Positions 24,801 through 33,489 of a stretch of DNA of 64,000 nucleotides are shown piece after piece. Positions within the stretch are counted from its first letter, which is position 1. The number at the start of each line of letters is the position of its first letter. The notes beneath the pieces are model-generated. The model worked only from the letters and a program-made list of their open reading frames with translations, did no database searches and had not been told where the DNA came from. The DNA is taken from assembly GCF_019890675.1 (NCBI RefSeq), contig NZ_JAIOAA010000004.1, positions 310,001-374,000 of the forward strand, read 5' to 3'. Source of the stretch: Micromonospora sp. PLK6-60 (GTDB taxonomy: Bacteria > Actinomycetota > Actinomycetes > Mycobacteriales > Micromonosporaceae). The translations under genes were made by a program, and so were the position numbers.

Positions 24801-26053
24801 CCCACGCCTACCTCGCCCCGTCGGGCACCCCCGACGGCCGGGGCGCGAGCTTCTCCACCGACGGCTCGCGGGCCTTCTCCACCATCGTGTCCGCCAACCC
24901 CAACGTCTTCCTGGTCCTCGCCGGCCACGAGCACGGCGTCGGCACCAACCTCAAGACGGGCGTCGGGGTCACCGTCGAGCACAACGTGGTCGAGCTGCTC
25001 GCCGACTACCAGTTCTACAAGATGACGGCCGGTGAGCTGTGGCCGGAGAAGGTCGACGCCAACGGCAACCTGGATCTCGACGGCGACGGCACCGTCGACC
25101 ACCGCAAGGGCGACCTGCTGCAGTTCGGCGCCAGCTTCCTGCGGCTGCTGCAGATCGACGTCGACCGGGCCCGGATGAGCGTCGACACCTACTCGCCGAT
25201 GCTCAACAACTTCGGTGCCACCGAGTACGACGACCGCAACCGCTACAACGGCGCCGAGGACAACATGGTGCTGCCCATCGACCTGTCGTCCCGCAAGACC
25301 AGCTTCGGCACCGACGGTCTGGTGCTGGTCACGCCCACCGACACCGTCATCGGTACGGCCACCGCCCGGTCCGGCTGGCCGGCCACGGTGCAGTGGAGCG
25401 GGCTGAGCGAGGGGGAGCTGTACGCCTGGACCACCACCAGCCGGACCGGCGACGGCGAGCAGGTCGGCTCGGCCGACCAGTTCGGCGGCGTCTTCGTGGC
25501 CACCGCGGCCGGCACCGACGTCACCCCGCCGGTGCTCACCGTCCCCGCCTCGACCACCGTCGAGCAGGGCAGGGCCTTCGACCCGCTGGCCGGAGTCACC
25601 GCGGTCGACAACACCGACGGCGACATCACCGACCGGATCCAGGTGATCGGCGCCGTCGACACCACCACCCCGGGCAGCTACGCCCTGACTTACCTGGTCG
25701 CCGACACCAACGGCAACCAGGCGGTCGCCAACCGGGCCGTCACCGTCACCCGGAAGCCGGCGGTGGAACTCACCCCGACCTCGGTACGCGCGAACGACGT
25801 GACGGCCACCTGGGGCAAGACCCTGAAGCTGACCGCGGCCGTCACGCCGACCAAGGCGACCGGCCCGGTGCAGTTCCTGCTCGGTGAGGACGTGCTCTGC
25901 GAGGCCCCGGTCAAGAAGGGCACCGCCTCCTGCACCGTCAAGATGCTGCCCAACCCCGGCACCCACCAGGTGCGGGCGGTCTACGGCGGCGACAAGACCC
26001 ACGCGGCGTCGTACGACGACTTCACGCTGACGGTGGTCGAGCGCAAGCGCTGA
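21833..26053 (+). CDS. Large secreted LamG/metallophosphoesterase/Ig-like protein
   Basis: 1406 residues from GTG 21833 with an AAGGAG site. Signal peptide (about 1-36), two LamG/concanavalin-like domains (about 50-260 and 270-470, each with GGGYK and NRWYHAV/GRWYHAV repeats), a short Ig-like segment, then a calcineurin-like phosphoesterase: HFTDTQYL, TGDIIEN, GNHDNQ, LLTHAYL and AGHEHG supply the metal-binding residues (about 765-1045). The C-terminus has a DUF5011-like Ig domain (DGDITDRIQV) and a Big_3_5-like domain. No LPXTG or TM tail follows, so it is probably released. Substrate could be an extracellular phosphodiester; unknown. A strong hairpin follows. Confidence 0.85.
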   Translation: MTTPLHALARRWRRLGAATLGLALAGGALVLPAQAAPTSTGAALTAAGTRQAVAVPAADVLDVAFGGGASTDRAQGLPATTWGAPAYATDAAFGHDILRVDGVDDAVSFDFADQWGRFSAGFAIECVFRVDTTMPVSGEKDLCSDKEAGGFSVYVNGGNLGTMAHIGGGYKSVLTPISGNRWYHAVSVWDGQTLSLYLNGQLAGWTAATGALTPPAATSRRFVVGADAAPTGIGQVAPPASFAASKVWSAALTGAQVAELASAYDTRPPVPVADVLDVDFADGTPKDDAQNLAVTVHGAPVIAADTAVKAPVATFDGADDAYSYAFGDQWSKISSRVSIECTLKSNGTLPNSGEHSVCSEKESGGYSIVIYGDKLTFTAYVGGGYKQAQAPIVSGRWYHAVGTWDGQYVRLYVDGALAAQTPAAGTLGLPSGAARNAFYLGADAVNQFWAPASLRNARVYSKVLTLDEVKALEIAAFGDVRDAGVAVTATVPAQGAHLSRPTEFQATIANQGNATGWRYLLDGQPIQLGQEIGAGLRSGGHTLQISATDVFGKPISRTVTFTSDAIPTGGGTDVGQGSGRVTLSAIAQNPDGGPVTTTFKQATASVPAGGVQGVVPVMPAALDFSYTEGGQIGTAPRPDGRTVDSPSTGEIPFQRYDVRVPASAERRQLLWNGVVDPERAVALHAWNTTTGTWTELATARGQAEGETTLKATVRPELVDDGVVHVLVTGQDPFADDLAPRDATAGDPANRDHFEDPSDYDFSLAHFTDTQYLAEGAVGGTYDDFDGVDEPSDKMTMEERALWAKSYRDTTQWLADNAGKRKIAYTAHTGDIIENDYSNPLATDSSGKLLYPGLDEQVTKEFQFTAEAQRTMDKAGLVNQVVAGNHDNQGGNETGPTSRFNRYYGPERYYEGAKLWPAEAKASYHAWDETTDDSGAVVTRGRDNQNNYVLFSAGGLDFVAVGLSYGVTQAEADWASSIFRRYRDRNGILLTHAYLAPSGTPDGRGASFSTDGSRAFSTIVSANPNVFLVLAGHEHGVGTNLKTGVGVTVEHNVVELLADYQFYKMTAGELWPEKVDANGNLDLDGDGTVDHRKGDLLQFGASFLRLLQIDVDRARMSVDTYSPMLNNFGATEYDDRNRYNGAEDNMVLPIDLSSRKTSFGTDGLVLVTPTDTVIGTATARSGWPATVQWSGLSEGELYAWTTTSRTGDGEQVGSADQFGGVFVATAAGTDVTPPVLTVPASTTVEQGRAFDPLAGVTAVDNTDGDITDRIQVIGAVDTTTPGSYALTYLVADTNGNQAVANRAVTVTRKPAVELTPTSVRANDVTATWGKTLKLTAAVTPTKATGPVQFLLGEDVLCEAPVKKGTASCTVKMLPNPGTHQVRAVYGGDKTHAASYDDFTLTVVERKR

Positions 26054-26062
26054 CGGACACCC

Positions 26063-26096
26063 GGGCGGGGCCGGTCCTACGGGGTCGGCCCCGCCC
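26063..26096. terminator. Bidirectional hairpin between convergent genes
   Basis: GGGCGGGGCC pairs with GGCCCCGCCC around a 14-nt loop, 10 bp after the phosphoesterase stop and 16 bp beyond the stop of the convergent membrane protein gene. Confidence 0.7.
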
Positions 26097-26111
26097 GCCG
26101 GGCGACCCGGC

Positions 26112-26822
26112 TCAGCCGTCGACGCGAGCTGGCCGGCGCAGCCGGCGGACCAGCAGGACCCCGATGATCGCCACCGGGAGCGCGCCGAGCAGCCAGCCCG
26201 GCACCAGCCCGACCGGATAGAGCGGGCTCTCCTCCCCGTCGTACGTGTCGGTGAAGGCCTTGTCGCCCCACGCGTACGCGGCGATGGCCCCGGTGCCGGC
26301 GTCGTGGCCCTTGGTCCCCCAGTCGCCGCCGCCGGTGTAGAGGGTGCCGTCGACCGTCTCGCCGTCGGCCTGCCAGGTCGCGTCGCAGGTCGTGTAGTTG
26401 GTGTCCTGCCGCATGTTCGAGTAGTTCCAGCAGTCCTGCTCGCCCTCGACCTGGACCTGAGTGCCGTAGTGGCGGGCGAAGGCGTAGCTCTCCCGCTGCG
26501 CGAAGCCCAGCACCGCCAGGGCGGTCAGCACCAGCGACGCGGACACGGCCAGGGTGGCGACCGCCTTGCCCCAGTTCGGCGACCGGTCGGCGGCTTCGCC
26601 GGCGGTGGCCGGCCGCCGAGCGCTGCCCAGGGCCAGCACCGTGGGGATCACCGCCACCAGGACGGCGGCCACCACCAGCGCCACCAGCCGGGTGGACCGG
26701 TTGAGATACAGCACGACGGTCGCGATGCCACCGACGAGGCTGAGCACGCCGACCACGTTCTCGAAGCGGTTCTTCGGCGTGGGCGCCGGGCCGGGCGTGG
26801 GCGTGCCGTGCTGGCTGGTCAT
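26112..26822 (-). CDS. Membrane protein of unknown function with extracytoplasmic Cys-pair domain
   Basis: 236 residues from ATG 26822. A Pro-rich N-terminus, two close TM helices (about 27-66), a third (about 87-106), an extracytoplasmic domain of about 90 residues containing CWNYSNMRQDTNYTTC and GGGDWGTKG, then a terminal TM helix (about 206-225) and RRLRRPARVDG. The paired cysteines around NYTT could form a disulfide. I recognise no family. It stands alone, divergent from the secreted protein gene at 27012. Confidence 0.55.
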   Translation of the reverse strand: MTSQHGTPTPGPAPTPKNRFENVVGVLSLVGGIATVVLYLNRSTRLVALVVAAVLVAVIPTVLALGSARRPATAGEAADRSPNWGKAVATLAVSASLVLTALAVLGFAQRESYAFARHYGTQVQVEGEQDCWNYSNMRQDTNYTTCDATWQADGETVDGTLYTGGGDWGTKGHDAGTGAIAAYAWGDKAFTDTYDGEESPLYPVGLVPGWLLGALPVAIIGVLLVRRLRRPARVDG

Positions 26823-27011
26823 CGTGAACCCTCCCCTGGATCGTGCCACCGCCCCGGGCGGACGGCCGTCCCCCGAGGACGGCCCGGATCGTACGCGGGC
26901 GACCGGCCCGGCGCTGCCCGCCGTCGAGCGACGGGGCTGATACGACGGCCGTCGATCGATAGGGTGGGCCGCTGATCGACCCGCGCCGGCGGGTCGGGAG
27001 GGAGAACACCC

Positions 27012-28250
27012 ATGAGGCGCACCGGACGCATCGCGCTGGTGGTGGCGGTCGCGGCGGCCACGCTGGTCGGCCCGGCCGGCCCCGCGCGGGCCGCGGACCC
27101 GCCACCGACGAAGCTCTCCGCCTCGGGCTATCCACTGCAGACCCCCCGCGACTACGGCAACGCGGACCTGCTCGGCGGGGCCATCGGCGCCGCCAAGAAG
27201 CGGGGCGTCGACTGGGTCCTGGCCAATGCCAACCGGTCGCTGGAGCCGCTGTCCTGCCAGACCGGCAGCGGCAAGGCGATGTACCACCTGGCCGCCGGGG
27301 GCACCGGCGAGTACGGCTTCTGCTGGGACGAGACGGGCAGCTCCACCGACGACCCGAGCACCACGGTCTGGTACCCGCAGGGCATCACCACCACCGCCGA
27401 CGCGTACGACAACCGCACCTACGACGGCGTGCAGGCCGTGGCCACCACCTGGTACAGCAGCGACGCCGGGCACGTGCGGGTGTCGCTCGCCCCGGCGGCC
27501 GGCTACTCCAGCGGCGCGAAGTACCGGCACCTGCTGCTGGTGAACCCCGGCTCCGGTGGCACCTTCAGCGCGGTCAGCGACTGCCACGCCGGCGGCGCGA
27601 TGTGGTACGGCACCATGCTCTACGTCGCCTGCACCGACCACATCAAGCTGTTCAGCTGGGATCACCTGTGGAGCGCCGACACCACGTCGTACTGCGCCGA
27701 CCGGGTCGGCCGCTACTCCGACAACGGCACCACCCGCTTCTGCGCCAGCGGATACGCGTACCTGATGGCGCAGGTCGGGCAGATCACCCCGACCAGCGGC
27801 AACGTGCGGTTCTCGTCGCTGGCGCTGGACCGGGCCGCGTCGCCGGACAAGCTGGTGGTCTCCCAGTACTCCACCAGCAACGGCGGCAAGATCTGGCGGT
27901 ACGACCTGGACTACACCACCCGGCTGCCCAAGGTGACCGCCCCGTCGACCACCACCCAGGCGTACGACGTGTGGTCGATGCCGTGGGCCCGGGTCCAGGG
28001 CGCGGTGACCCGGGGTGACAACTTCTGGTTCCACAGCAGTGGCGGCTCGGACTTCTACGGCAAGCTGCGGTACTGGAACGCCACCGCCGGCAACCCGGTC
28101 AAGACGTACAACGGCGCGCACGGCGCCGAGGCGATCTCGTACTGGGGTTGGGGCGACGGCGCCGGCGGGCAGCCGGACATGCTCTACACGCTGAGCGAGC
28201 ACCCCGGCTACCGGGCGGTGATCGCCATCCGGCAGGGCGACTTCAACTGA
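27012..28250 (+). CDS. Secreted protein of unknown function
   Basis: 412 residues from ATG 27012 with GGAGGGAG upstream. A signal peptide ends at ARA-ADPPP (about residue 28). The mature part is rich in Gly, Ser, Thr and Tyr with repeating WY and YD motifs (VWYPQGITTTADAYD, ATTWYSSDAGHVRVS, KIWRYDLDYTTRLP), which suggests a beta-propeller. Six or more cysteines are present. I recall similar Streptomyces secreted proteins labelled hypothetical. No catalytic motif seen. Confidence 0.6.
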   Translation: MRRTGRIALVVAVAAATLVGPAGPARAADPPPTKLSASGYPLQTPRDYGNADLLGGAIGAAKKRGVDWVLANANRSLEPLSCQTGSGKAMYHLAAGGTGEYGFCWDETGSSTDDPSTTVWYPQGITTTADAYDNRTYDGVQAVATTWYSSDAGHVRVSLAPAAGYSSGAKYRHLLLVNPGSGGTFSAVSDCHAGGAMWYGTMLYVACTDHIKLFSWDHLWSADTTSYCADRVGRYSDNGTTRFCASGYAYLMAQVGQITPTSGNVRFSSLALDRAASPDKLVVSQYSTSNGGKIWRYDLDYTTRLPKVTAPSTTTQAYDVWSMPWARVQGAVTRGDNFWFHSSGGSDFYGKLRYWNATAGNPVKTYNGAHGAEAISYWGWGDGAGGQPDMLYTLSEHPGYRAVIAIRQGDFN

Positions 28251-28370
28251 GTACGGTCCGTCCCGGCCGGCGTCCCGGGCGGCCGCCGGCGCGTTCGAGT
28301 GACCGGTCGGGGTGGACCACCGCGTTGACGGATCGGCGTTGTCGGACCGGTCCGCTACCGTCGGTAGGTC

Positions 28371-31300
28371 ATGGAGCCGTGGCCGGTCGAGACGCTCATC
28401 GGGCGGGAGCACCCCGCGGGCCTGCTGCGCGCCGAGGTGGATCGGCTGACCACCAGCCACGGCGGCCTGGTCCTGGTCGCCGGCGAGCCGGGCATCGGCA
28501 AGACCACCCTGGTCACCGCCGTGGCGGCGGAGGCCCGGCGGCGGGGCGCGCTGGTGCTCGGCGCCGCCTGTTGGGATTCGGACAGCGCACCCGGCTACTG
28601 GCCGTGGGTGCAGGTGCTGCGACGGTTGCGCCGCTCCGCCGACGACTGGGCGCCGGCCCGGGAGGCCGCCGAGCCCGCCCTGGCCGTGCTGCTCGGCGAG
28701 AGCACCGGTGACGGTGACCGCGCCGGCCCGCGCCGCGACGCCGACGGCGACCCCGGCGACGGCGACCGGGAGGAGTTCCGCCTGCACGACGCGGTGACCA
28801 GCGCGCTGGTCGCGGTCGCCCAGCGGCGGCCCGTGGTGGTGGTGCTCGACGACCTGCACTGGGCAGACCGCGCCTCGCTGCGGCTGCTGCGCTTCGCCGC
28901 CCAGCACACCTGGTTCGAGCGGCTGCTGCTGGTCGGCACCTACCGCGACGCCGAGCTGGAGGCCGGCGAGCACCGGCTCGCTCCGCTGCTGACCTCGCTG
29001 ACCGCCAAGGCGACCACGATCACCCTCACCGGGCTGGGCCGCGACGAGGTGGCGGCGCTGATCGCCCGCACCGCGGGCCGCACGCCCGACGCCGGTCTGG
29101 TCGACGAGGTGCACCGGCGCACGGGCGGCAACCCGTTCTTCGTCGAGCAGACCGCCCGGCTGTGGCGGGCCGACGGCCTGGTCACCACCATCGCCCCGGG
29201 AGTGCGGGAGGCGGTGCGGCGGCGGCTCGCCCAACTGCCCGCCCCGGTGGTCGAGGCACTCACCGTCGCCGCGGTGCTCGGCCCCGCCTGCCACCGCCAG
29301 CTCCTCGCCGCCTGCGTGCCCGGCCCGGCCGCGCAGATCGACCGGCTGCTGGACCGCGCGGTCGCCGCCCGGCTGGTGGTCGCCCGTGGCGGCGGCCGGT
29401 TCGCCTTCGCCCACGACCTGGTCCGGGAGACCCTCTACGACGGGCTGCCGGACGACGAGCGGCGGGCCCGGCACGCCGCCGTGGTCCGCGCCGTCGACGG
29501 GTCGGCGTCGCTCGCCGAGTGGCTGATCCCGGCGGAGCTGGCCCGCCACGCCTGGCTCGCCGGGGCCGACCTCGACCCGTCCCGGGCCGTCGAGCTGCTG
29601 GTCGCCGCCGGCCGCGACGCCGGTGGCCGGCTGGCCGGGGAGGAGTCGATCCGGCATTTCCGCCGCGCGCTGGAGCTGGACCCGGTGCCGGTGGAACGGG
29701 TGAAGATCATGATGGAGCTGGCGGAGATGCTCCGGCACACCGGCGAGTCCGCGCAGGACGAGTCCGACCGGCTCTTCGCCGACGCCGCGGCGCTCGCGCT
29801 CACCCTCGACGATCCGGTGCTGCTGGCCCGCGTCGCGGTCGCCACCCACCGGCGGCAGCGCCTCGCCCACCATCCGGTCGACGCGCGACCGCTGCTGCAC
29901 GAGGCGTACCGGCGGTTGATCGGGGAGCCCGGCGCCGACGTGCCGGTCAGCGCACTGCTGGCCGACCTGATCACCGCCACCGAGACGCTGGCCCGCCGCG
30001 GCCAGGACGACGAGGCGCTCACCTTCAGCCTCTGGGCCCGGCACGACACGACCTGGGGCCCGGGCACGGCCGCCGAGCGGGCCGCGCTCACCGCCGAAAT
30101 CCGCGAGGTGGCCCGCCGCACCGGTGACCGGGACACCGAGTTGTGGGCAACCTCGCTGCGCTGGGTGGCGCTGCTGGAGCTCGGCGACCCGGGCTACCAC
30201 CACGAGCTCACCGCGTTCGTCACCGGCTGCCGGGCCGGTGACGTCGCCCTGCGGCGGGTGGCGGCGGCCGTCGACTCCGGGATCACCGCCGGCTTCCGGG
30301 GCGACTTCGCGGCGGCGGACGCCGACCTCGCCGAGGTGGACTCCTTCGGCGAATGGGAGCACACCGACCACGCCTACCTGGGCCCGCACCTGCGCTGGGC
30401 GCGACTGCTGTTGCAGGGGCGGTTCGACCAGGCGGCCCGGCTGCTGGACGGGCCGGACGTCGCCGCCCACCCGCACGCGGAGCTGCTGCGGGCGATCACC
30501 GCCGCCGAGCGCGGCGACGCGGACGAGGCGGTCCGGTTGACCGCCGGCATCGAGGCGGCGGGGACCATCTACTCCCGGGCCCAGTCGCCGCTGTGGCTGC
30601 GGCTGCGGGCGCAGGCCGCCGCGTTGAGCCGGGATCCGCGCCGCTGCGACGAGGCGCACGCCGCCCTCGCGCCGTACCGCGGCCAGTGGCTGGTGGCGCT
30701 CTTCGGCTGCGACCTCAGCGGCCCGGTCGACCACTGGCTGGCCGTCCTGGACGCGGCGCGGGGCCGCTGGGACGACGCCGTCGCCGGGTTCACCGCCGCC
30801 CGCGACGCCGCCGACCGGATGGCCGCCCGGCCCTGGTCGCTGGTCAGCCGCGCCGGCCTGGTGGCGGCGCTGTCCGCCCGGGGCCGGGCGGGTGACGCGA
30901 GCGCGGCGGCCGAGCAGCGGGCCGCCGCCGTGGCCGAGGCGCGGGCGCTGGGCATGACCCAGGTCCTGCACCGGCTGGGGGCGACCGGGCCGCCCGACGA
31001 GGCGGGTTCGGCGGTGCCGTTGGCCGATCCCGCCGTGGCCGGGGGCATGGCGGGCTCGGGCGCGCCCGCCGGGGACGCGGTGGGCGCGGGCGTGCCCGCC
31101 GGTGCCGCGGGGACCGGGAACGCGGTGGGTGCGGGCGTGCCGGCCGGTGCCACCTCGGCCGGTGCCGCCTCGTCCGGTGCCACTGCGGCCGGGGTCGCCG
31201 CGTCTGGTGCCGTGCCGGGCGAGGCCGGCGCCGGGGGCACCGTGGCCGCAGCGATCGCTGCCGCGGCCGGGTCCGTCGGGGCGGAAGCGGCCGGCGCAGG

Positions 31301-31898
31301 TGCCGCTGCGGCCGAGGCCGCCATGACCCAGCCGGCCGGTGTCGCCGTGGCCGGTGCCGAGTTCCGGCGCGACGGCGCGGTGTGGCGGCTCGCGTACGCC
31401 GGGACGGTGGTGCACCTGCCCGACGCCAAGGGCCTGCACGACCTGCGCCTGCTGCTCGGCCGGCCGGGCGTCGACGTGCCGGCGGTGGAGTTGCTCGACC
31501 CGGCCGCCGGCCCGGAACTGGTGGCCGCCCGGCGGTACGGCGGCGATCCGGTCCTCGACGACGAGGCGAAGGCCCGCTACCAGCGGCACCTGCGCCGGCT
31601 CGACGAGGAGATCGACCGGGCCGCCGCCCGCGACGACCGGGCGAAGCTGGCCGCGCTCGACGCGGAACGGGAGGCGCTGCTCGACCAGTTGCGCGCCGCG
31701 GCGGGGCTGGCCGGGCGCACCCGGCGCCTCGACGACCAGGCCGAGCGGGCCCGCAAGGCGGTCACCGCGCGGATCCGGGACACGCTGCGCCGCATCGACG
31801 AGCGGCACCCGGTGCTCGCCGCCCACCTGCGAGAAACGGTGTCCACCGGCAGCGCCTGCCGCTATCTCCCGCCGGAACCGCCACCCTGGCGGCTGTGA
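28371..31898 (+). CDS. Large AAA ATPase regulator-like protein (STAND-like, no LuxR HTH)
   Basis: 1175 residues from ATG 28371. N-terminal AAA module: LIGREHPAGLLRAEV, Walker A AGEPGIGKTTL (about 40-50), Walker B VVVVLDDLHWADRAS (about 157-171), then GGNPFFVEQ, the sensor region typical of LuxR/MalT-type ATPases. A long alpha-solenoid (TPR-like) middle follows. From about residue 880 to 985 is a low-complexity Ala/Gly/Val linker. The C-terminus has a folded unit with GTVVHLPDAKGLHDLRLLLG, then a coiled coil and KAVTARIRDTLRRIDERHP, in place of a LuxR HTH. Proteins of this type are common in actinobacteria and are thought to be signal-responsive regulators. Mode of action unknown. Confidence 0.75.
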   Translation: MEPWPVETLIGREHPAGLLRAEVDRLTTSHGGLVLVAGEPGIGKTTLVTAVAAEARRRGALVLGAACWDSDSAPGYWPWVQVLRRLRRSADDWAPAREAAEPALAVLLGESTGDGDRAGPRRDADGDPGDGDREEFRLHDAVTSALVAVAQRRPVVVVLDDLHWADRASLRLLRFAAQHTWFERLLLVGTYRDAELEAGEHRLAPLLTSLTAKATTITLTGLGRDEVAALIARTAGRTPDAGLVDEVHRRTGGNPFFVEQTARLWRADGLVTTIAPGVREAVRRRLAQLPAPVVEALTVAAVLGPACHRQLLAACVPGPAAQIDRLLDRAVAARLVVARGGGRFAFAHDLVRETLYDGLPDDERRARHAAVVRAVDGSASLAEWLIPAELARHAWLAGADLDPSRAVELLVAAGRDAGGRLAGEESIRHFRRALELDPVPVERVKIMMELAEMLRHTGESAQDESDRLFADAAALALTLDDPVLLARVAVATHRRQRLAHHPVDARPLLHEAYRRLIGEPGADVPVSALLADLITATETLARRGQDDEALTFSLWARHDTTWGPGTAAERAALTAEIREVARRTGDRDTELWATSLRWVALLELGDPGYHHELTAFVTGCRAGDVALRRVAAAVDSGITAGFRGDFAAADADLAEVDSFGEWEHTDHAYLGPHLRWARLLLQGRFDQAARLLDGPDVAAHPHAELLRAITAAERGDADEAVRLTAGIEAAGTIYSRAQSPLWLRLRAQAAALSRDPRRCDEAHAALAPYRGQWLVALFGCDLSGPVDHWLAVLDAARGRWDDAVAGFTAARDAADRMAARPWSLVSRAGLVAALSARGRAGDASAAAEQRAAAVAEARALGMTQVLHRLGATGPPDEAGSAVPLADPAVAGGMAGSGAPAGDAVGAGVPAGAAGTGNAVGAGVPAGATSAGAASSGATAAGVAASGAVPGEAGAGGTVAAAIAAAAGSVGAEAAGAGAAAAEAAMTQPAGVAVAGAEFRRDGAVWRLAYAGTVVHLPDAKGLHDLRLLLGRPGVDVPAVELLDPAAGPELVAARRYGGDPVLDDEAKARYQRHLRRLDEEIDRAAARDDRAKLAALDAEREALLDQLRAAAGLAGRTRRLDDQAERARKAVTARIRDTLRRIDERHPVLAAHLRETVSTGSACRYLPPEPPPWRL
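31010..31325. repeat. Low-complexity GC-rich tract encoding an Ala/Gly/Val linker
   Basis: Degenerate repeats of GGTGCC- and GCGGGC-type units encode reiterated GAGVPAGA-like and ASGA-like peptides within the AAA ATPase gene. The tract likely arose by slippage and provides a flexible linker between the solenoid and C-terminal unit. Confidence 0.6.
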
Positions 31899-31907
31899 CC
31901 CGCCCGC

Positions 31908-31970
31908 CGCCACCCGCTGCCTGCCGCCCGCCACCCGCTGCCTGCCGCCACCCGCTGCCTGCCTGCCGCC
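31908..31970. repeat. Short tandem repeats in the gap after the AAA gene
   Basis: Three imperfect copies of CCACCCGCTGCCTGCCGC begin near 31910, 31931 and 31948. The wider gap 31899-32270 (372 bp) otherwise holds only GC-rich non-coding sequence and a TTCACC-GCA-GGTGAA dyad at 32211-32225, about 46 bp before the glycosyltransferase start. Confidence 0.55.
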
Positions 31971-32270
31971 TGCCCGCCGGGACGGGGCGGGGCGGCCGGT
32001 CCGGACGGCGTAGCGGGGGCGCCGGACGGGCGAGGCGCGTCCGGGCGCGAAGGTTGAGGGGATTTCCGCTGGTCAGAGCGGTGCTGGTCCGGCTGCCCGG
32101 TTCCGGCCGTGCGACCCGGTCGCCACGCGCCGTTCGGGCGGCGGCTCGCGGCGCATGTCCGCAGGTCAGCGCCATTAGGTGGGGTCACCGGCACCGCCGC
32201 GAAAGCTACCTTCACCGCAGGTGAACCCGAGCCGCTCTCGGGGCGCGTCGGTGGGGGGAGAGAGCGGGCC

Positions 32271-33479
32271 TTGCTTCGTGTCTTCCTGATCGCATCCGTC
32301 GTCTTCGCCGGCGTCGTGCTGTCGGCGGCCGTCGTCTCGTTCTGCTATGGATTCCTCCGCCCCGAGCGGGCGGCGCGCGGCGCGCACCGACGGCCGACCC
32401 ACCCCCGCTACGGGCCGGTCCGCGCCGACGAGGTGGCGATCCTGATCGCCTGCCGCAACGGCGCCGCGACCATCGCCACTGCCGTCACCGCCGCCCGGGC
32501 GACCGGAGCGCCGGTGTACGTCGTCTCCGACGGCTCCACCGACGACACCGCGCGGGTCGCCGCCGAGGCGGGCGCCCGGGTCCTCGCCCTCGGCACGAAC
32601 GTCTGCAAGCCCGCCGCCCTGCAGATCGGCTTCGTCTTCTTCGCGCTCAACGTGACCCGGCGCGCGGTGGCCATCATCGACGACGACGTGTCGGTCGCGC
32701 CCGACTTCGTCACCGCCGCGCTGGCCCGGCTGGACGACGACGTCGCCATCGTCGTCGGCCACAACGTCACCTGGTGGCCGCCGGAACACCGGTGGAACCC
32801 GTGGCTGGCGAAGCGGGCGTACAGCTACTGGAACTATCAGGTGATCACGCGGCGGATCCAGAGCCACTTCAACGTGATGAACTGCATCTCGGGCAGCAAC
32901 TCCCTCTACCGGGTGGAACTGCTGGACGAGGTGCTGCCGCAGCAGCCGCCGTACATCGTCGACGACACCTTCTGGGTCCTGGAGACCCACCGCCGCCGGC
33001 TCGGCCGGATCGTCTACGCCCCCCGGGCGGTGGCGTACCTCCAGGATCCGACCAGCATGGGGGACTGGTACCGGCAGAACCTGGGCTGGATGTGGGGCAC
33101 CTTCCAGGGCATCATCGGCCACCGGGTCGGCCGGGTGCACAGCCGGTTCGACTACGCGTACCTGCTGCTGATGGCGCACTGGGCCCTCTATGTCGCCGGT
33201 GGCCCGCTGACCCTGTGGGTGCTCGCCGCCGCCGGTGCCGGGGTGGGCCCGGGCCTGCTGCTGATGCTCGGCGGTCAGGGGATCTGGGTGGTGCTGGCCG
33301 CCTGGCGGCTGTCCCGCCCCCGGCTGGTGCTCTTCCTGCCGTTCATCGTCGTGGCGGACCTGCTCTATCGGGTGGTCCTGGTGCACGCGTTGGTGAAGGC
33401 GCTGCGCCGGCCCACCGTCGACCGCTGCGTGTGGGCCTCGCCGGCCCGCATCGGCGCCACTGACCCGGCCAGCGCGTGA
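32271..33479 (+). CDS. Membrane GT2 glycosyltransferase, polysaccharide-synthase-like
   Basis: 402 residues from TTG 32271, chosen because GGGGGGAGAG lies 8-10 bp upstream and no better in-frame start exists. One N-terminal TM helix (about 4-25), a cytosolic GT-A domain: ILIACRNGAATI (58-69), VSDGSTDDT (85-93), IIDDDVSVAPDF (135-146) with the DxD, CISGSNSLYR, DDTFWVLE as the probable catalytic acidic segment, and QNLGWMWG where QxxRW is expected but Arg is replaced by Gly. Three or four C-terminal TM helices follow. NodC/hyaluronan-synthase-like layout; the product is unknown. A 46-residue LPLTG protein gene follows after 10 bp, as also occurs for the second GT2. Confidence 0.85.
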   Translation: MLRVFLIASVVFAGVVLSAAVVSFCYGFLRPERAARGAHRRPTHPRYGPVRADEVAILIACRNGAATIATAVTAARATGAPVYVVSDGSTDDTARVAAEAGARVLALGTNVCKPAALQIGFVFFALNVTRRAVAIIDDDVSVAPDFVTAALARLDDDVAIVVGHNVTWWPPEHRWNPWLAKRAYSYWNYQVITRRIQSHFNVMNCISGSNSLYRVELLDEVLPQQPPYIVDDTFWVLETHRRRLGRIVYAPRAVAYLQDPTSMGDWYRQNLGWMWGTFQGIIGHRVGRVHSRFDYAYLLLMAHWALYVAGGPLTLWVLAAAGAGVGPGLLLMLGGQGIWVVLAAWRLSRPRLVLFLPFIVVADLLYRVVLVHALVKALRRPTVDRCVWASPARIGATDPASA

Positions 33480-33489
33480 GGAGGTGAGT

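Noticed and set aside
20195..26002. A minus-strand open frame of over 1900 codons
   Set aside because: It lies antisense to several genes with clear domain motifs on the plus strand, and its peptide is low-complexity Arg/Gly/Val, the usual shadow in very GC-rich DNA.
26112..31934. A minus-strand open frame of over 1900 codons merging into the membrane protein gene
   Set aside because: Only the last 236 codons, from ATG 26822, have protein-like features. The rest is antisense to the secreted protein and AAA ATPase genes.
31908..31970. Short repeats considered as a CRISPR array
   Set aside because: Repeat copies are adjacent with no unique spacers of constant length and there are no cas genes.
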